Positions 44,623 through 54,236 are shown, counted from the stretch's first letter. The stretch is 64,000 nucleotides of DNA from an uncultured Alcaligenaceae bacterium (GCA_937952975.1 CALFXX010000052.1:1-64000), one strand, 5' to 3'. The notes: a model not told the origin generated them from the sequence alone. Numbers and translations: made by a program.

Positions 44623-46083
44623 CTATTTTTTCTTGAAAAAGAAATTCAGAATTTTTGCGGTGATACTTTTTGACTCTTCGGCGACGCGCGCCGCTTGACC
44701 GTCCGAGTTTGCAAATACCTCATTCTGCGCCACGCGCTGAGCCAAAATATCCGAAAATTGTTTGACAAGTTTCGGATTTGACTCGAGTAAGGGTGCGATC
44801 TCTTCTTTTGTAATTTGTACAAGCACGGTGTCAGCTTTGGCGAAGACGTCGGCGGCGCGCGGTGCGCCCGTGAGTAGGGACATTTCGCCAACAAAGTCAC
44901 CAGGCCACAGTGTGGCGACAACCTTCATCTCACCACTTTGATCGGCCAACTTCACCTCAAGGCAGCCCTCAGAGATGATATACATCCAATCTTCTTGCGC
45001 GCCTTTTTGAATGACGTGGTGATCTGCGTAATAGTGCAAGACGTTGACGGACTGGCCAATCGTGACGATTTGTTCGTGACTGAGCAGTTTTAGAATACCC
45101 AAGCCGTAACAATCTAACAGGCGTGACTGTGTATCGGTGTGGTTTTCTGAGGGGTGCTGCGTTTCAAAACGATTGAGGTTGATACCAGCCGCTTTAAAGA
45201 AGCGTGTCAGGCACAACAAAATCGCGCCGTTAGTCTCAAAGGGTGCCGTATCAATTTCGGCTTTGTACCAAACTAAGTAGGTGATGACGCCTTCTTCGAT
45301 CTTAGAAACAAAACATGAAAACTTAGGCAAAAATTCGTGATTGCTGTGTACAACATGTTTAAGTGCCAAGTCCATAATCCGTAGCACGCGGTCAGGGTTG
45401 TTACGCGCGCTGACTTGGATTTCAAGTTGACGCGGCGAACCAACGCCAGGTTTTTGTTTAGACAGATTGATGAAATGCATCTCTGTGAATTCGTGGTTAT
45501 AAACACGAATCAACTGCCCGTGGTCGTTTTTCAACACTACCATTCGATAATCTAACTCGACCACCTGCAAGTACTCGGTGGCGCCGTCTTCTTTGAGCTC
45601 GATCCAGTCGTCGACCGAAACGATATGGTCTGCTTGTAGCGTGATGCCACAGATCACCTGATGACCAACATCTTTCAAAATATAAAGAATACCTACGCTT
45701 AAGGCGCCGATCGAGGCGAGCAGGTAGGTAAAGTGATGATCGTAAAGCCCGACATAAGCGCACAGGCCAGTCGCCACAAAAACGGCAACAGTCATCACCT
45801 GCACCAAAATCGCCGGAACATGGCGCTCGTCAGAGCGGCCGTTAAAGCGCACAATCGCCTGGCGCAGTAGTTGGTCGATGAAGAAGGCAATAAAAATGAA
45901 CTGCGCAATCGCCAGTATCGACTTCAATTCAAACAGTTTGTGCTTGTTGAGGTCAACGGGGTTCCAGCCAAAGAAGTCGCCAGTATGCAGCTTTAACCAA
46001 ACCAGTACTGCAAGATTCAACGCAAGCAGTAGCAAAAAGAGCGGGCGCGACAACACAAAAATAGGTTGGTTATTCGTTTTCAT
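44623..46083 (-). CDS. MscS-family mechanosensitive channel with cyclic-nucleotide-binding domain
   Basis: About 486 residues. Four hydrophobic segments in the first 165 residues lead into the MscS pore/beta domain (IGALSVGILYILKDVGHQVICG, then VDDWIEL). The C-terminal third is a cNMP-binding domain with the phosphate-binding cassette GDFVGEMSLLTGAPRAADVF, including the Glu and Arg that bind cAMP/cGMP. This architecture corresponds to bacterial cyclic nucleotide-gated (bCNG) channels, which combine MscS pores with cNMP gating. The start is ATG (MKTNNQP) rather than an upstream TTG. A Lys-rich tail ends the protein. Confidence 0.9.
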   Translation of the reverse strand: MKTNNQPIFVLSRPLFLLLLALNLAVLVWLKLHTGDFFGWNPVDLNKHKLFELKSILAIAQFIFIAFFIDQLLRQAIVRFNGRSDERHVPAILVQVMTVAVFVATGLCAYVGLYDHHFTYLLASIGALSVGILYILKDVGHQVICGITLQADHIVSVDDWIELKEDGATEYLQVVELDYRMVVLKNDHGQLIRVYNHEFTEMHFINLSKQKPGVGSPRQLEIQVSARNNPDRVLRIMDLALKHVVHSNHEFLPKFSCFVSKIEEGVITYLVWYKAEIDTAPFETNGAILLCLTRFFKAAGINLNRFETQHPSENHTDTQSRLLDCYGLGILKLLSHEQIVTIGQSVNVLHYYADHHVIQKGAQEDWMYIISEGCLEVKLADQSGEMKVVATLWPGDFVGEMSLLTGAPRAADVFAKADTVLVQITKEEIAPLLESNPKLVKQFSDILAQRVAQNEVFANSDGQAARVAEESKSITAKILNFFFKKK

Positions 46084-46294
46084 AAGGTGGGCGTGATTCA
46101 AAGTAGCCAAACGTTGACAGAGTTTTTAGTCACAATCAACCACAAACGGGCCTTTGTGGCGCGTGATCTGGTGTTTCGGTGCATCCATGCGCTTTCACGA
46201 GTAGCCTTGCACGAATTGGCCATCGGTTACGCTTACGTTTGCTGCGCCCAGCTTGGAGTGGCGCGGCATTGAGGTGAAACAGGAGAGGACAACA

Positions 46295-46759
46295 ATGATC
46301 AAACATCAAATGTGTGCGCAACGTTTTTTTGAGGACTTTGCGATTGGCGAGCGTTTCAATCTGCCCTCGCGCACCATGACGGACGCGTTATTTGCAGCCT
46401 TCTCGTTGGCCAGCGGTGACAACCATCCCGTGCATTACGACGTTGAATACTGTCGGGCACATGGCATGCCACACATGTTGGCGCACGGGTTTCAGGTGGT
46501 GATCCAGACAGCGGCTGGCGCGGGCTTGTTTCCGCACATGGTTGAAGAATCGTTAAAGGCGTTTATCGAACAAAGCAGTAAATTTTTGCAGCCTGTTTTT
46601 GTCGGCGATACCTTGTACTCAAGTCTGACGGTGGCCGAGCTAGTGGCAAACCGCACAACCGGCGTCTTGACTATGCATTCTGAAATCCGCAATCAAAACG
46701 ATGTCATTGTGATGCAGGGCATGCAAAAGTATTTACTACGTAAGCGTAGCCATGAGTGA
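46295..46759 (+). CDS. MaoC-family (R)-specific enoyl hydratase-like protein
   Basis: A 154-residue single hot-dog-fold protein. The hydratase motif is SLASGDNHPVHYDVEY, with the Asp-x4-His dyad, and RFFEDFAIGERF is the usual N-terminus. AGGAGAGG sets the start. MaoC proteins hydrate trans-2-enoyl-CoA or act on related thioesters. Its end overlaps the next small gene by 8 bp, and a strong terminator follows the pair. Confidence 0.9.
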   Translation: MIKHQMCAQRFFEDFAIGERFNLPSRTMTDALFAAFSLASGDNHPVHYDVEYCRAHGMPHMLAHGFQVVIQTAAGAGLFPHMVEESLKAFIEQSSKFLQPVFVGDTLYSSLTVAELVANRTTGVLTMHSEIRNQNDVIVMQGMQKYLLRKRSHE

Positions 46760-47072
46760 TGATAATCAGATCGTGATCCCGCCGTCGTTCATTGCGTTGT
46801 TCGTCGAGCCCGGGCGTACACGGCCCAGTGCAACCAAAGAGGTCATTTACGAGCGCTATGACTTTTGTGAGGATATGGCGAGCATGCTGACCGAGCAGGC
46901 AACCGCCAAACTGTGGGAACTTGGCATCACCGAGGCCGATGTGCTTGAACGTATTTATCAAGGGCTCACGGTTGCTGACGTTGGTGTCAATGTGCCAGAA
47001 GCGCAATGGGTGGTCACGCGCTTGGCCGAACTACTTGGCTGGCAAACTGACTGGGCGGGGGGCGCCGCTTGA
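46752..47072 (+). CDS. Conserved hypothetical protein
   Basis: A 106-residue acidic, mostly helical protein with a near-N-terminal IPPSFIALFVEPGR and a following YERYDFCEDMASMLTEQA segment. I recall similar small proteins beside other genes in Burkholderiales, without known function. Translationally coupled to the MaoC gene and closed by a terminator, so the two form a bicistronic unit. Confidence 0.75.
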   Translation: MSDDNQIVIPPSFIALFVEPGRTRPSATKEVIYERYDFCEDMASMLTEQATAKLWELGITEADVLERIYQGLTVADVGVNVPEAQWVVTRLAELLGWQTDWAGGAA

Positions 47073-47086
47073 TGATTTAAGAGCCC

Positions 47087-47118
47087 AGCCCAGCCCAGCA
47101 CTTGGGCTGGGCTTATTT
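47087..47118 (+). terminator. Strong Rho-independent terminator
   Basis: AGCCCAGCCCA and TGGGCTGGGCT form an 11-bp stem with a 5-nt loop, followed by TATTTT. The left arm lies in a tandem AGCCC repeat, so a shifted register is also possible. It ends the MaoC operon. Confidence 0.85.
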
Positions 47119-47153
47119 TGCTTCGGCTGCTCGGCCCAGCGCTTGGACTTGAC

Positions 47154-47654
47154 CTATCTTATTTTTAATCCACCGCCAGGGCTGCGGGGTGTTGTGTAGG
47201 GGCTTGGTGCGAGGTAGGGGTTTTGTGCGCTAGTTGAAACGTCGGCGCTCACTGGCGGCGGAGTGGGTGCCAGACCGCGCACGGGGCTCAGGCCTCCAGC
47301 GGAGTTCGCTTTTTCGGGCGATAAACCTTGATGAATTGTTGCCTCAGTGGTGTCGGCTGGCGTCGTTGTCTGGGCGGCATTGGCCGCAGCAGGCTCCGCA
47401 GATGGCTTAGCGGTTGGTTCAGCAGGTGGTTTAGCGGTGGAGTCAGGCGAAGCGGCCGTGGAATCGGATGGGGTTGTTTCTGCCGTAGACGGAGCAGGCA
47501 TTGAATCCAAAATCGAGTTCGAGGTTGCGTAGGGCAGACCCGGCGTGAAGGCCCCAGGGTTAAGCCTGAGACCACTTTGCGCCCGTGCATTAGTCGCCAA
47601 TAGAACGGCTGTCGCCGCGAGTGCCAGAACTGCTGAAAGGGTGATGCGAAACAT
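47154..47654 (-). CDS. Secreted Pro/Ala/Thr-rich protein of unknown function
   Basis: About 166 residues from MFRITLSAV. A signal peptide (LSAVLALAATAVLLATNARAQ, cleavage after ARA) precedes a low-complexity region of PSDSTAASPDSTAKPPAEP-like repeats, then a C-terminal segment NPYLAPSPYTTPRSPGGGLKIR. Composition suggests an extended periplasmic linker-like protein. No family recognised. Confidence 0.65.
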   Translation of the reverse strand: MFRITLSAVLALAATAVLLATNARAQSGLRLNPGAFTPGLPYATSNSILDSMPAPSTAETTPSDSTAASPDSTAKPPAEPTAKPSAEPAAANAAQTTTPADTTEATIHQGLSPEKANSAGGLSPVRGLAPTPPPVSADVSTSAQNPYLAPSPYTTPRSPGGGLKIR

Positions 47655-47798
47655 CTGTGCCACGACCGACTCCGCTTGAACTGAACGCAAATTCTACTCT
47701 TGTGCGGGGTGTTACCACTATCACCGCTTAGCTGCTCTAAATTGTTCTGGATGCTTTATCATCTTTGTAACGACTAAAAAACAACGGAGAGCGACGAA

Positions 47799-48938
47799 AT
47801 GGCACTGATTAATTACATCACCCAAATTCAATTTGACTTTGGTGTTGTGGCACTGCTGCAGTCAGAGTGCGACCGGGTGGGTATTCAGCGCCCAATGATC
47901 GTGACCGATGCTGGGGTGAGTGCGGTTGGCATTATTGATAAGGTCTTGGCACAGCTAAAAAACGCGGATGCTGTTGCCGTCTATGACCAGACGCCACCCA
48001 ACCCAACAGAGGCTGCAACGCGCGACGCCCTGAAGATTTACCGCGAAGGTAAATTTGACGGCTTGATCGCAGTGGGTGGCGGCTCGGCGATGGATTTGGC
48101 TAAAGCCGTAGCGGTGCTTGCGACTCACTCTGGCGATTTAAAGCACTTTGCCGCCATTGAAGGCGGGGTGGCGCGGATTACCGCCGCGACGGCACCGGTG
48201 ATTGCGATTCCAACAACATCGGGCACGGGTAGCGAAGTGGGCCGTGGCGCGATGCTGATCTTGGATGATGGTCGTAAGGTGGGTATTTTGTCGCCCTATG
48301 TGGTGCCAAGATCAGCAATTTGCGATCCTGAGTTGACGTTTGATTTGCCTCCGCTGCTCACTGCCGCAACCGGCATGGATGCAATTACCCATTGCTGTGA
48401 GGCATTTATGTCCTCGGCCTTGAATTTTCCAGCTGAAGGGATCGCCATAGATGGCTTGTGGCGTGGCTGGGCTCATATTGAACGCGCGACCAAGCAACCG
48501 CATGATCGGGAAGCCCGTTTTCATATGATGAGCGCCTCAACGCAGGGTGCCATGTCGTTTCAAAAAGGTCTTGGCGCTGTGCACAGCCTGAGCCACTCGC
48601 TGGGCGGTATCAATCCTCGCTTGCATCATGGCACCCTGAACGCAATGTTTTTGCCCGCCGTGATTACGTTTAATCAAAGCGAGGCTTCGATGCAAAAGGG
48701 TAAAAAGCTTGAGCGCTTAGCGCAGGCGATGGGCCTGAGCCAGGGTGCCGAGGTTGCCCCCGCGATCAAGGCCATGAATCAACGCCTTGGTTTGCCTTCG
48801 GGTCTTGCCGCGATGGGCGTGACCGAAGACATGTTTGGCAAAATCATCGAGGGTGCAATGGCAGATCACTGCCATAAAACGAATCCACGTATTGCTACGG
48901 CAGAGGATTACGCCTCGATACTGCGCCAGTCGATGTGA
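47799..48938 (+). CDS. Iron-containing alcohol dehydrogenase
   Basis: A 379-residue group III, metal-dependent alcohol dehydrogenase. The NAD-binding GGGSAMDLAKAVAVLA and PTTSGTGSEVG blocks are present, as are metal-binding histidines in MDAITHCCEAFMS and AVHSLSHSLGGINPRLHHG. Substrate unknown; family members reduce short aldehydes, lactaldehyde, succinate semialdehyde or maleylacetate. A good GGAG site lies upstream; it converges with ppa. Confidence 0.9.
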   Translation: MALINYITQIQFDFGVVALLQSECDRVGIQRPMIVTDAGVSAVGIIDKVLAQLKNADAVAVYDQTPPNPTEAATRDALKIYREGKFDGLIAVGGGSAMDLAKAVAVLATHSGDLKHFAAIEGGVARITAATAPVIAIPTTSGTGSEVGRGAMLILDDGRKVGILSPYVVPRSAICDPELTFDLPPLLTAATGMDAITHCCEAFMSSALNFPAEGIAIDGLWRGWAHIERATKQPHDREARFHMMSASTQGAMSFQKGLGAVHSLSHSLGGINPRLHHGTLNAMFLPAVITFNQSEASMQKGKKLERLAQAMGLSQGAEVAPAIKAMNQRLGLPSGLAAMGVTEDMFGKIIEGAMADHCHKTNPRIATAEDYASILRQSM

Positions 48939-48989
48939 GGCTGGACGCAATGTTTTAAACGGCTAGCGCAGGGCTAGCCGATGCCTGTT

Positions 48990-49532
48990 TTACGCCGAAC
49001 GTGTTTCTTTTGCGTAACGCTCGAGACCCTCAAGGATTTCTTTGTGTGCATCTTCAACGCCGTACCAGCCTTCGACCTTGACCCATTTGCCTTGCTCTAG
49101 GTCTTTGTAGTGCTCAAAAAAGTGCTGGATGGCGTTCAGACGCATGGGGTTGATGTCTGAGGCTTGCTTCCAGTGACTGTAAATCGGCAAGATTTTGTCT
49201 TCAGGGACTGCCAATAATTTGGCGTCGTCACCCGCTTCATCTTTCATTTTAAGAACGCCCAACGCACGGCAGCGCACCACCACGCCTGGGATTACGGGAA
49301 AGGGAGTAATCACTAACACATCAACAGGATCGCCATCGCCTGCAATGGTCTTGGGAATGTATCCGTAGTTACACGGATAGTGCATGGCGGTACCCATAAA
49401 GCGGTCAACAAAGATTGCCCCTGACTCTTTATCGACCTCGTATTTGATTGGGTCAGCGTTCATCGAGATCTCGATGATGACATTAAAGGATTCAGGAAGT
49501 TTTTTTCCGGGGCTGACTTTATCAAGACTCAT
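48990..49532 (-). CDS. ppa: Inorganic pyrophosphatase (soluble, family I)
   Basis: A 180-residue family I PPase hydrolysing PPi to two phosphates in the cytoplasm. The signature DGDPVDVLV contains the metal-binding aspartates; YGYIPKT and [12 protein letters not shown] are also typical. It is transcribed away from the membrane pyrophosphatase gene, whose start lies 175 bp away, so soluble and energy-conserving PPi hydrolysis are encoded side by side. Confidence 0.96.
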   Translation of the reverse strand: MSLDKVSPGKKLPESFNVIIEISMNADPIKYEVDKESGAIFVDRFMGTAMHYPCNYGYIPKTIAGDGDPVDVLVITPFPVIPGVVVRCRALGVLKMKDEAGDDAKLLAVPEDKILPIYSHWKQASDINPMRLNAIQHFFEHYKDLEQGKWVKVEGWYGVEDAHKEILEGLERYAKETRSA

Positions 49533-49707
49533 GGGTATCTTTGCTACAGGTTGATTAGTGAATACCCTAATGTTAACAAAGAAACAAAGCGCCCCTCTAC
49601 TTTAAGTTTTGTTACATACTAGCGGGGCTAGTTCTTCCAGTGTCACAAACGGCCGATGGCTGCGTATAAAAACGATTCAAGACAACACACTTTAGGAGTT
49701 TTCGAGC

Positions 49708-51777
49708 ATGAGCAATATTCAGTTGGGCCTCTATTTCGCCCTAGGCTGCGGAGTTCTCGCAGTTCTATATGGCTTTGTAGTCAGGTCCTGGATTCTTAAT
49801 CAAAGTACCGGTAACGCCAAGATGATGGAAATCGCTGACGCGATTCAACAGGGCGCAAGCGCCTATCTGTCGCGTCAATATAAAACCATCGGCCTCGTTG
49901 GCGTGGTGCTAACGATTTTGATCGCGCTTTTTCTCGATTACACGACGGCAGTAGGCTTCGTGGTCGGGGCGGTGTTGTCAGGCGCTTGTGGTTTTATCGG
50001 GATGAATGTCTCGGTACGCGCCAACGTACGCACTGCGCAGGCTGCGACCGTGGGGATGAATGAAGCCCTCAATGTTGCGTTTAAGGGCGGTGCCATCACA
50101 GGAATGTTGGTGGTTGGCCTGGGCTTGCTGGGTGTTGGTCTGTTCTATATGTATTTGATGTCGATTGGCAAAGCCGGTGATCTTTCGGCCACTCTGCATC
50201 CCCTGATCGGTTTGGCTTTTGGCTCTTCATTGATCTCAATCTTTGCTCGCCTGGGCGGCGGCATTTTCACCAAGGGCGCTGACGTTGGCGCCGACTTGGT
50301 GGGTAAGGTTGAGGCGGGCATCCCTGAAGATGATCCACGTAATCCAGCAGTGATCGCCGACAACGTGGGCGATAACGTGGGTGATTGCGCAGGTATGGCA
50401 GCCGACTTGTTTGAAACCTACGCAGTCACACTGATCGCGACGATGGTGTTGGGCGCGCTGATGGTTAAAGTTGCTACGGCCGAAGCGGTGATTTATCCGT
50501 TGGTGCTTGGCGGGATTTCGATCATTGCATCGATCATTGGTTGCTCGTTTGTGAAAGCCACACCAGGCATGAAAAACGTCATGCCAGCCTTGTACAAGGG
50601 CTTGATCATTGCAGGTGTGATCTCTTTAGTAGCCTTTTACTTTGCAACAAACTGGATGATGCCAGACAATGCGTTGGCAGATTTTGGTTTTAAAACAGGC
50701 GGCAAAATGCGCTTGTTCGGTGCAACGGTTGTGGGCTTAGCGCTCACGGCTTTGCTAGTTTGGATTACTGAGTACTACACCGGAACAGACTACGCTCCGG
50801 TCAAACACATCGCCCAGGCTTCAAGCCAGGGCCATGGTACAAACATCATCGCAGGCTTGGGCGTGTCGATGAAATCAACGGCTTACCCCGTGTTGTTTGT
50901 GTGCGCCGCAATCTATGCAGCGTATTGGCTGGGCGGCATCTACGGTATTGCGATTGCTGCAACATCGATGTTGTCGATGGCAGGTATTGTGGTGGCGCTT
51001 GATGCCTATGGCCCAATCACTGATAACGCTGGCGGTATCGCTGAAATGGCTGGTATGCCACAGTCTGTACGTGACATTACCGACCCGCTTGACGCAGTCG
51101 GTAACACCACAAAGGCTGTGACCAAAGGCTATGCAATTGGCTCTGCTGGTTTGGCTGCGTTGGTATTGTTTGCCGATTACACACACGAACTCGAGTCAAA
51201 AGGTTTGAAGGTCAGTTTTGACTTGTCTGACCATATGGTCATTATCGGTTTGTTTATTGGCGGCCTGATTCCTTATCTGTTTGGTGCGATGGCGATGGAA
51301 GCCGTAGGTCGTTGCGCTGGTGCTGTGGTTGAAGAAGTACGCCGCCAGTTCCGCGATATCAAAGGCATCATGGATGGTACGGGCAAGCCCGAGTACGACA
51401 AAGCCGTTGATATGCTGACGACCGCTGCAATTAAAGAGATGATCATCCCATCGCTCTTACCAGTGGTGGTGCCTGTTGCGGTGGGCCTGTTGTTAGGTCC
51501 TAAAGCGCTGGGCGGTTTGTTGATGGGTACGATTGTGACGGGTCTGTTTGTCGCGATCTCGATGTGTACTGGTGGCGGTGCTTGGGATAACGCCAAGAAG
51601 TACATTGAAGAAGGTCACTTTGGTGGCAAAGGTTCAGAGGCTCATAAAGCCGCTGTGACGGGCGATACTGTGGGTGATCCGTACAAAGATACGGCAGGCC
51701 CTGCGGTGAATCCGCTAATCAAGATCATCAACATCGTAGCGTTGCTGATTGTGCCACTGATGGTTCGCTTGGCTTAA
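49708..51777 (+). CDS. hppA: Membrane-bound proton-translocating pyrophosphatase
   Basis: A 689-residue, roughly 16-segment membrane pyrophosphatase coupling PPi hydrolysis to ion pumping. The acidic substrate-binding motifs are [29 protein letters not shown] and the C-terminal [19 protein letters not shown]. The segment [18 protein letters not shown] has Lys where K+-dependent enzymes have Ala, so this should be a K+-independent H+-pump (established subclass rule). AGGAG precedes the start. Two hairpins follow, the second a standard terminator. Confidence 0.96.
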   Translation: MSNIQLGLYFALGCGVLAVLYGFVVRSWILNQSTGNAKMMEIADAIQQGASAYLSRQYKTIGLVGVVLTILIALFLDYTTAVGFVVGAVLSGACGFIGMNVSVRANVRTAQAATVGMNEALNVAFKGGAITGMLVVGLGLLGVGLFYMYLMSIGKAGDLSATLHPLIGLAFGSSLISIFARLGGGIFTKGADVGADLVGKVEAGIPEDDPRNPAVIADNVGDNVGDCAGMAADLFETYAVTLIATMVLGALMVKVATAEAVIYPLVLGGISIIASIIGCSFVKATPGMKNVMPALYKGLIIAGVISLVAFYFATNWMMPDNALADFGFKTGGKMRLFGATVVGLALTALLVWITEYYTGTDYAPVKHIAQASSQGHGTNIIAGLGVSMKSTAYPVLFVCAAIYAAYWLGGIYGIAIAATSMLSMAGIVVALDAYGPITDNAGGIAEMAGMPQSVRDITDPLDAVGNTTKAVTKGYAIGSAGLAALVLFADYTHELESKGLKVSFDLSDHMVIIGLFIGGLIPYLFGAMAMEAVGRCAGAVVEEVRRQFRDIKGIMDGTGKPEYDKAVDMLTTAAIKEMIIPSLLPVVVPVAVGLLLGPKALGGLLMGTIVTGLFVAISMCTGGGAWDNAKKYIEEGHFGGKGSEAHKAAVTGDTVGDPYKDTAGPAVNPLIKIINIVALLIVPLMVRLA

Positions 51778-51823
51778 TGACTCACGGCTAGTTCTCTGTA
51801 TGCCCGCATGCAGAGAGTTTGGA

Positions 51824-51858
51824 AAACCGCTCACGCCTTGTGTTTGAGCGGTTTTTTT
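51824..51858 (+). terminator. Rho-independent terminator after hppA
   Basis: AAACCGCTCA pairs with TGAGCGGTTT across an 11-nt loop, followed by a run of Ts. A second 10-bp hairpin (51794-51815, CTCTGTATGC/GCATGCAGAG with one U-G pair) lies just before it and may protect the message end. Confidence 0.88.
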
Positions 51859-51976
51859 ACTTTGGGGTGCTGACGATGCGGATATCAAAGCGTCGGCGAT
51901 GTTGCGCGATAAGAGTCTTCACGAAACTTGCGAGGCAAATACTCTCAAATCCGTTTACGATTGAATTAGAGCGCGG

Positions 51977-52005
51977 GTTGAATCGATATATATTTGTGAT
52001 TCAAC
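51977..52005. promoter_or_regulatory. Operator-like inverted repeat upstream of the M81 peptidase gene
   Basis: GTTGAATC and GATTCAAC are perfect 8-bp arms around a 13-nt AT-only-like spacer (GATATATATTTGT). It lies about 30-65 bp before the start codon and may overlap the promoter, as a repressor operator would. The regulator is unknown. Confidence 0.45.
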
Positions 52006-52035
52006 TGATGCATCAATCGAACGAACCTTTAGGGT

Positions 52036-53529
52036 GTGATTTTGAAAATCTACGTCGCAGGCTACCAGCACGAAACCAATACCTTCGCGCCAACTAAGGC
52101 GGACTGGGCTGCGTTTAATCGAGGCGAATCGTTTCCAGCCTTCATTGAAGGCCAGCCGATGCTCGACAGCTTGCGCGGTGTCAATATTCCGATTGGTGGT
52201 TTTATCGAAGCGGCCAGACTGGAAGGGTGGCAACTCGTGCCCGGATCTTGGTGTGGCGCGATACCTTCCGCACACGTCACACGTGATGCCTTCGAGCGAA
52301 TTAGCGACTCAATCCTTGGGGGCATACGCAAAGGCGGGTTTGATGCTGTTTACCTTGACCTGCATGGCGCCGCGGTCGCAGAGCACATTGACGACACCGA
52401 GGGTGAGTTGATCGCGCGCATACGTGCGATTGTTGGGCCAAACTTACCAATCGTTGCGAGTTTGGATCTGCACGCAAATGTGACACACCGCATGCTCGCT
52501 GAAGCAGATGCGTTAGCCGCGTATCGAACCTATCCGCACGTGGATATGGCGACTACTGGGCAGCTCGCCGCAACGTTATTGAAGCGACGCATCAAGCGTG
52601 GCAGCAAAGAACCGATGGCCTTTCGGCGCCTGCCGTATCTGATCCCTCTTAATGCGCAAAGCACTTGGCTCGAGCCAGCCAAGTCACGTTACGAAGAGAT
52701 CTTTGATCTTGATCGTGAGTTCGATACGTGTCTAAGCTTTTGTATGGCGTTTCCAGCCTCAGACATTTCAGAGTGTGCACCCATGGTGTGGGGCTATGGG
52801 GATCGTGCCGACGCGGCTGTTCAACGGCTGTTCGCACAAGTGAGTGAGCCCACGCAGTGGAAACTTGAAATGTTCTCGGCGCGCGATGCCGTTGAGCGCG
52901 CCTGCTTGCTGGGTGAAACCAATGAAAAACCAGTGGTGATTGCTGATACGCAAGATAATCCAGGCGCTGGGGGCGATAGCAATACTACGGGTCTGCTAAG
53001 AGCGCTACTTGAGAAAGGGGCAGGTAAACGCCTGCCGGGTAAAGTGGCGCTTGGGCTGCTCTTTGACAGTGCTGCGGCAAAGATGGCGCACGAGGCAGGG
53101 CTCGGGGCCTCAATCACAACCGCGATCGGGACAGCGGTGCCGACGTTTACTGGGCAGCTCAGTGATGCGCCCGTGCAAGGAACCTTCAAAGTGAAGGCGC
53201 TGTCAGACGGCAAGGTTACGCTTAAGGGGCCAATGATGACAGGCTCACGCATCGCTTTGGGCGCTTGTGCCCTACTCGAAATTGAAGGTGTCTTGGTGGC
53301 CGTGGCAAGTGGAAAAAAACAATTGCTCGATCGCGAGCTTTTTAGGATGCTGGGTGTACACCCCGAGACGATGAAAGTACTGGTTGTCAAAAGCTCAAAT
53401 CACTTTCGAGCCGACTTTACACCGATCGCCTCGCATATCTTGGTGGCGAAAGCGGCGGGTCCGATGGCCGCTGATCCAGCAGATCTGCCGTGGACCAAAC
53501 TCGCTAAAACGACGCGAACAACACCGTAG
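52036..53529 (+). CDS. M81-family metallopeptidase (MlrC-like)
   Basis: A 497-residue protein of the MlrC/M81 family, whose founder cleaves linearised microcystin products. The metal ligands are probably in YQHETNTFAP, DLHGA and SLDLHANVTHRM, with DTQDNPGAGGDSNTTG later in the family domain. The upstream-most start is GTG; TTG at 52042 (MKIYVAGYQHE) is better spaced from AGGG. In Burkholderiales such genes occur widely in catabolic regions, so a cyanotoxin role should not be assumed. Confidence 0.9.
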   Translation: MILKIYVAGYQHETNTFAPTKADWAAFNRGESFPAFIEGQPMLDSLRGVNIPIGGFIEAARLEGWQLVPGSWCGAIPSAHVTRDAFERISDSILGGIRKGGFDAVYLDLHGAAVAEHIDDTEGELIARIRAIVGPNLPIVASLDLHANVTHRMLAEADALAAYRTYPHVDMATTGQLAATLLKRRIKRGSKEPMAFRRLPYLIPLNAQSTWLEPAKSRYEEIFDLDREFDTCLSFCMAFPASDISECAPMVWGYGDRADAAVQRLFAQVSEPTQWKLEMFSARDAVERACLLGETNEKPVVIADTQDNPGAGGDSNTTGLLRALLEKGAGKRLPGKVALGLLFDSAAAKMAHEAGLGASITTAIGTAVPTFTGQLSDAPVQGTFKVKALSDGKVTLKGPMMTGSRIALGACALLEIEGVLVAVASGKKQLLDRELFRMLGVHPETMKVLVVKSSNHFRADFTPIASHILVAKAAGPMAADPADLPWTKLAKTTRTTP

Positions 53530-53558
53530 TCTTTTGCCTGAGCTGGGCGTATTAAAGA

Positions 53559-53586
53559 AAACAGGTCACGCTAAGGTGACCTGTTT
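53559..53586 (-). terminator. Rho-independent terminator after tRNA-Thr
   Basis: AAACAGGTCAC and GTGACCTGTTT form an 11-bp stem with a 6-nt loop. Read on the minus strand it is followed by TCTTTAAT after the stem's own TTT, and it sits 8 nt after the tRNA CCA end. Confidence 0.8.
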
Positions 53587-53593
53587 GGTGTAC

Positions 53594-53669
53594 TGGTGCC
53601 GGAGAAAGGAATCGAACCCTCGACCTTCTCATTACAAGTGAGCTGCTCTACCAACTGAGCTACTCCGGC
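53594..53669 (-). tRNA. tRNA-Thr (anticodon UGU)
   Basis: The 76-nt minus-strand sequence starts GCCGGAGTAGCTCAGTTGG and ends CTCCGGCACCA with an encoded CCA. The acceptor stem GCCGGAG/CTCCGGC is perfect, the T-loop is TTCGATT and the anticodon loop CTTGTAA gives UGU, reading ACA and other Thr codons. The anticodon stem has a G27/A43 mismatch and the T-stem two G-U pairs; the fold is otherwise normal. Confidence 0.97.
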
Positions 53670-53715
53670 GTTTAGTGCTAGCGGCTATCAACACGAACTG
53701 TTAACAGCGCGCCGA

Positions 53716-53721
53716 ATTATA
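53716..53721 (-). promoter_or_regulatory. -10 box of the tRNA-Thr promoter
   Basis: A perfect TATAAT on the minus strand lies about 45 bp before the tRNA and is followed by the GC-rich discriminator TCGGCGCGC, typical of stringently controlled stable RNA promoters. No good -35 box is visible at 16-18 bp. Confidence 0.45.
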
Positions 53722-53760
53722 AATGAATTATGGCAAACGAGTTTTGGTTGATTGCCGCGT

Positions 53761-54225
53761 TTATTTAACGATGGTGAGTTTAGGGCGCTTTGTATCGGTA
53801 GGTTCAGGGCTCGGCGCAGCTTGGGATTGCGCCGGCGCTGCTGTGTTTGTGTCAGCGCCTGCGGCAAACCCTGCCGTTGAGGCGTTAGTCGCTGGTGTGT
53901 GGTCGGCGCGTGGTTCTTCAACCTCGAAGCCCATTCCGGCGCCAGTTTCGCGCGCATAAAGAGCCGTCACGGCACCAACCGGGATATAGAGGTTTTCGGT
54001 CACGCCATTAAAGCGTGCCTGAAACTCGATCGTGTCGTTACCCATGACCAGACCCTTAGTTGCCATCACGCCGATATTGAGCGTGATTTGACCATCCTTG
54101 ATATGGGCGGGTGGCACCATCGTGTTTTGGTCGACGCGCACCACAATTTGTGGCGTATACCCGTTATCGGTACACCATTCGTGCAGTGCACGAATCATGT
54201 ACGGTTTAGTTGAGGTTTCAGCCAT
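53761..54225 (-). CDS. sspB: ClpXP protease specificity-enhancing factor
   Basis: SspB delivers ssrA-tagged and other substrates to ClpXP. The folded domain occupies about residues 5-105 (STKPYMIRALHEWCTDNGYTP, IPVGAVTALYARETGAGMGF). A disordered Ala/Pro/Thr linker follows and ends with RPKLTIVK, matching the ClpX-binding XB tail. It is encoded 11 bp after sspA on the same strand. Confidence 0.94.
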   Translation of the reverse strand: MAETSTKPYMIRALHEWCTDNGYTPQIVVRVDQNTMVPPAHIKDGQITLNIGVMATKGLVMGNDTIEFQARFNGVTENLYIPVGAVTALYARETGAGMGFEVEEPRADHTPATNASTAGFAAGADTNTAAPAQSQAAPSPEPTDTKRPKLTIVK

Positions 54226-54236
54226 AGAACGGTTGC

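Noticed and set aside
46066..46272. 68-codon plus-strand frame between the MscS-like gene and the MaoC gene
   Set aside because: No ribosome site or recognisable features, and it starts inside the opposite gene's 5' end. I left the gap as promoter DNA.
51819..52097. 92-codon plus-strand frame after hppA
   Set aside because: It runs through the hppA terminator and into the M81 gene; composition is not protein-like.
52036..53529. Microcystin degradation (mlrC) function
   Set aside because: Family membership alone does not support it; no mlrA, mlrB or mlrD is present and M81 genes are widespread in Burkholderiales.
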